Source: JBEIUO01 sp964549785 (GTDB taxonomy: Bacteria > Planctomycetota > Phycisphaerae > Phycisphaerales > UBA1924). From it: a stretch of DNA of 14,173 nt. This document shows, one piece after another, positions 14,093 to 14,173 of the stretch. The stretch covers positions 1 to 14,173 of the forward strand of contig CAZJXA010000072.1 in NCBI GenBank assembly GCA_964549785.1, written 5' to 3'. A program made the position numbers and the translations under genes. Numbering within the stretch: the first letter of the stretch is position 1; every line of letters starts with the position of its first letter. The notes under the pieces were generated by a model, which made no database searches, was not told where the DNA came from, and worked only from the letters and a program-made list of their open reading frames with translations.

Positions 14093-14173
14093 GGGCAAGG
14101 TGCGCAACTGAGGGGAAGCCTTTGCGCACCTTGATTTTGGGGTGTTTTCTGCTTGGGAAACGGGCAAGGTGCG
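14093..14173. repeat. Direct repeat GGGCAAGGTGCG at the window end
   Basis: The 12-mer GGGCAAGGTGCG occurs at 14093-14104 and again at 14162-14173, the last bases of the window. GGTGCGC also occurs at 14081-14087, and its reverse complement sits in the terminator stem. Either a small intergenic repeat family starts here, or the window stops at a repeat that broke the assembly. Confidence 0.6.
14096..14137 (+). terminator. Intrinsic terminator after the comM-like gene
   Basis: A perfect 12-bp stem (CAAGGTGCGCAA at 14096-14107 with its reverse complement at 14122-14133) and a 14-nt loop, followed by GATTTT. It starts 20 bp after the stop codon at 14076. The loop contains a further AGG/CCT pairing option. 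Confidence 0.65.

Overview
The window looks like a scaffold fragment from a high-GC planctomycete, most likely of the Phycisphaerae kind. This is an inference from gene content, since there is no rRNA here. The supporting signs are an ECF sigma factor paired with a membrane Ser/Thr kinase carrying TPR repeats, a small membrane protein with a zinc-ribbon tail, and two exported proteins that end in the same Asp-rich, EF-hand/dockerin-like module closing with Gly-Cys. A run of 100 Ns and odd repeat structures at both window ends suggest a draft or metagenome assembly.

Left part (1-3600). The window opens with a perfect 49-bp inverted repeat, which may be an assembly fold-back. Next is a hairpin terminator candidate reading leftward, then about 360 bp without a credible gene. 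A compact three-gene minus-strand operon follows (transcribed 3111 to 521): a protein with a degenerate LysM-like region and a C-terminal peptidoglycan-binding fold, a small DcrB/DUF1795-like protein, and an LCAT-type alpha/beta-hydrolase lipase with no signal peptide. These three families recur together in effector cassettes of contractile injection systems such as T6SS. I read this as a possible orphan effector module (load-bearing protein, adaptor, phospholipase effector); no VgrG, PAAR, tube or sheath gene lies in the window.

Middle (3600-9860). A long minus-strand gene encodes an exported beta-helix-like repeat protein with 555-bp units, interrupted by the N gap. Some stretches of the repeats are nearly identical at the DNA level. 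Divergently, across a 158-bp intergenic region, lies an ECF sigma factor followed by a receptor-like Ser/Thr kinase with TPRs, probably one signalling unit. The shared divergent promoter region makes the repeat protein a plausible regulatory target, but this is untested.

Right part (9900-14173). A two-TM zinc-ribbon protein, an exported five-heme cytochrome c carrying the same C-terminal module as the repeat protein, and a complete YifB/ComM-family AAA+ ATPase that lacks the usual Cys-rich segment after its sensor region. The window ends in a hairpin terminator and a repeated GGTGCG-rich motif. All plus-strand genes from 6757 on are co-oriented and closely spaced, but they look like several transcription units rather than one pathway.
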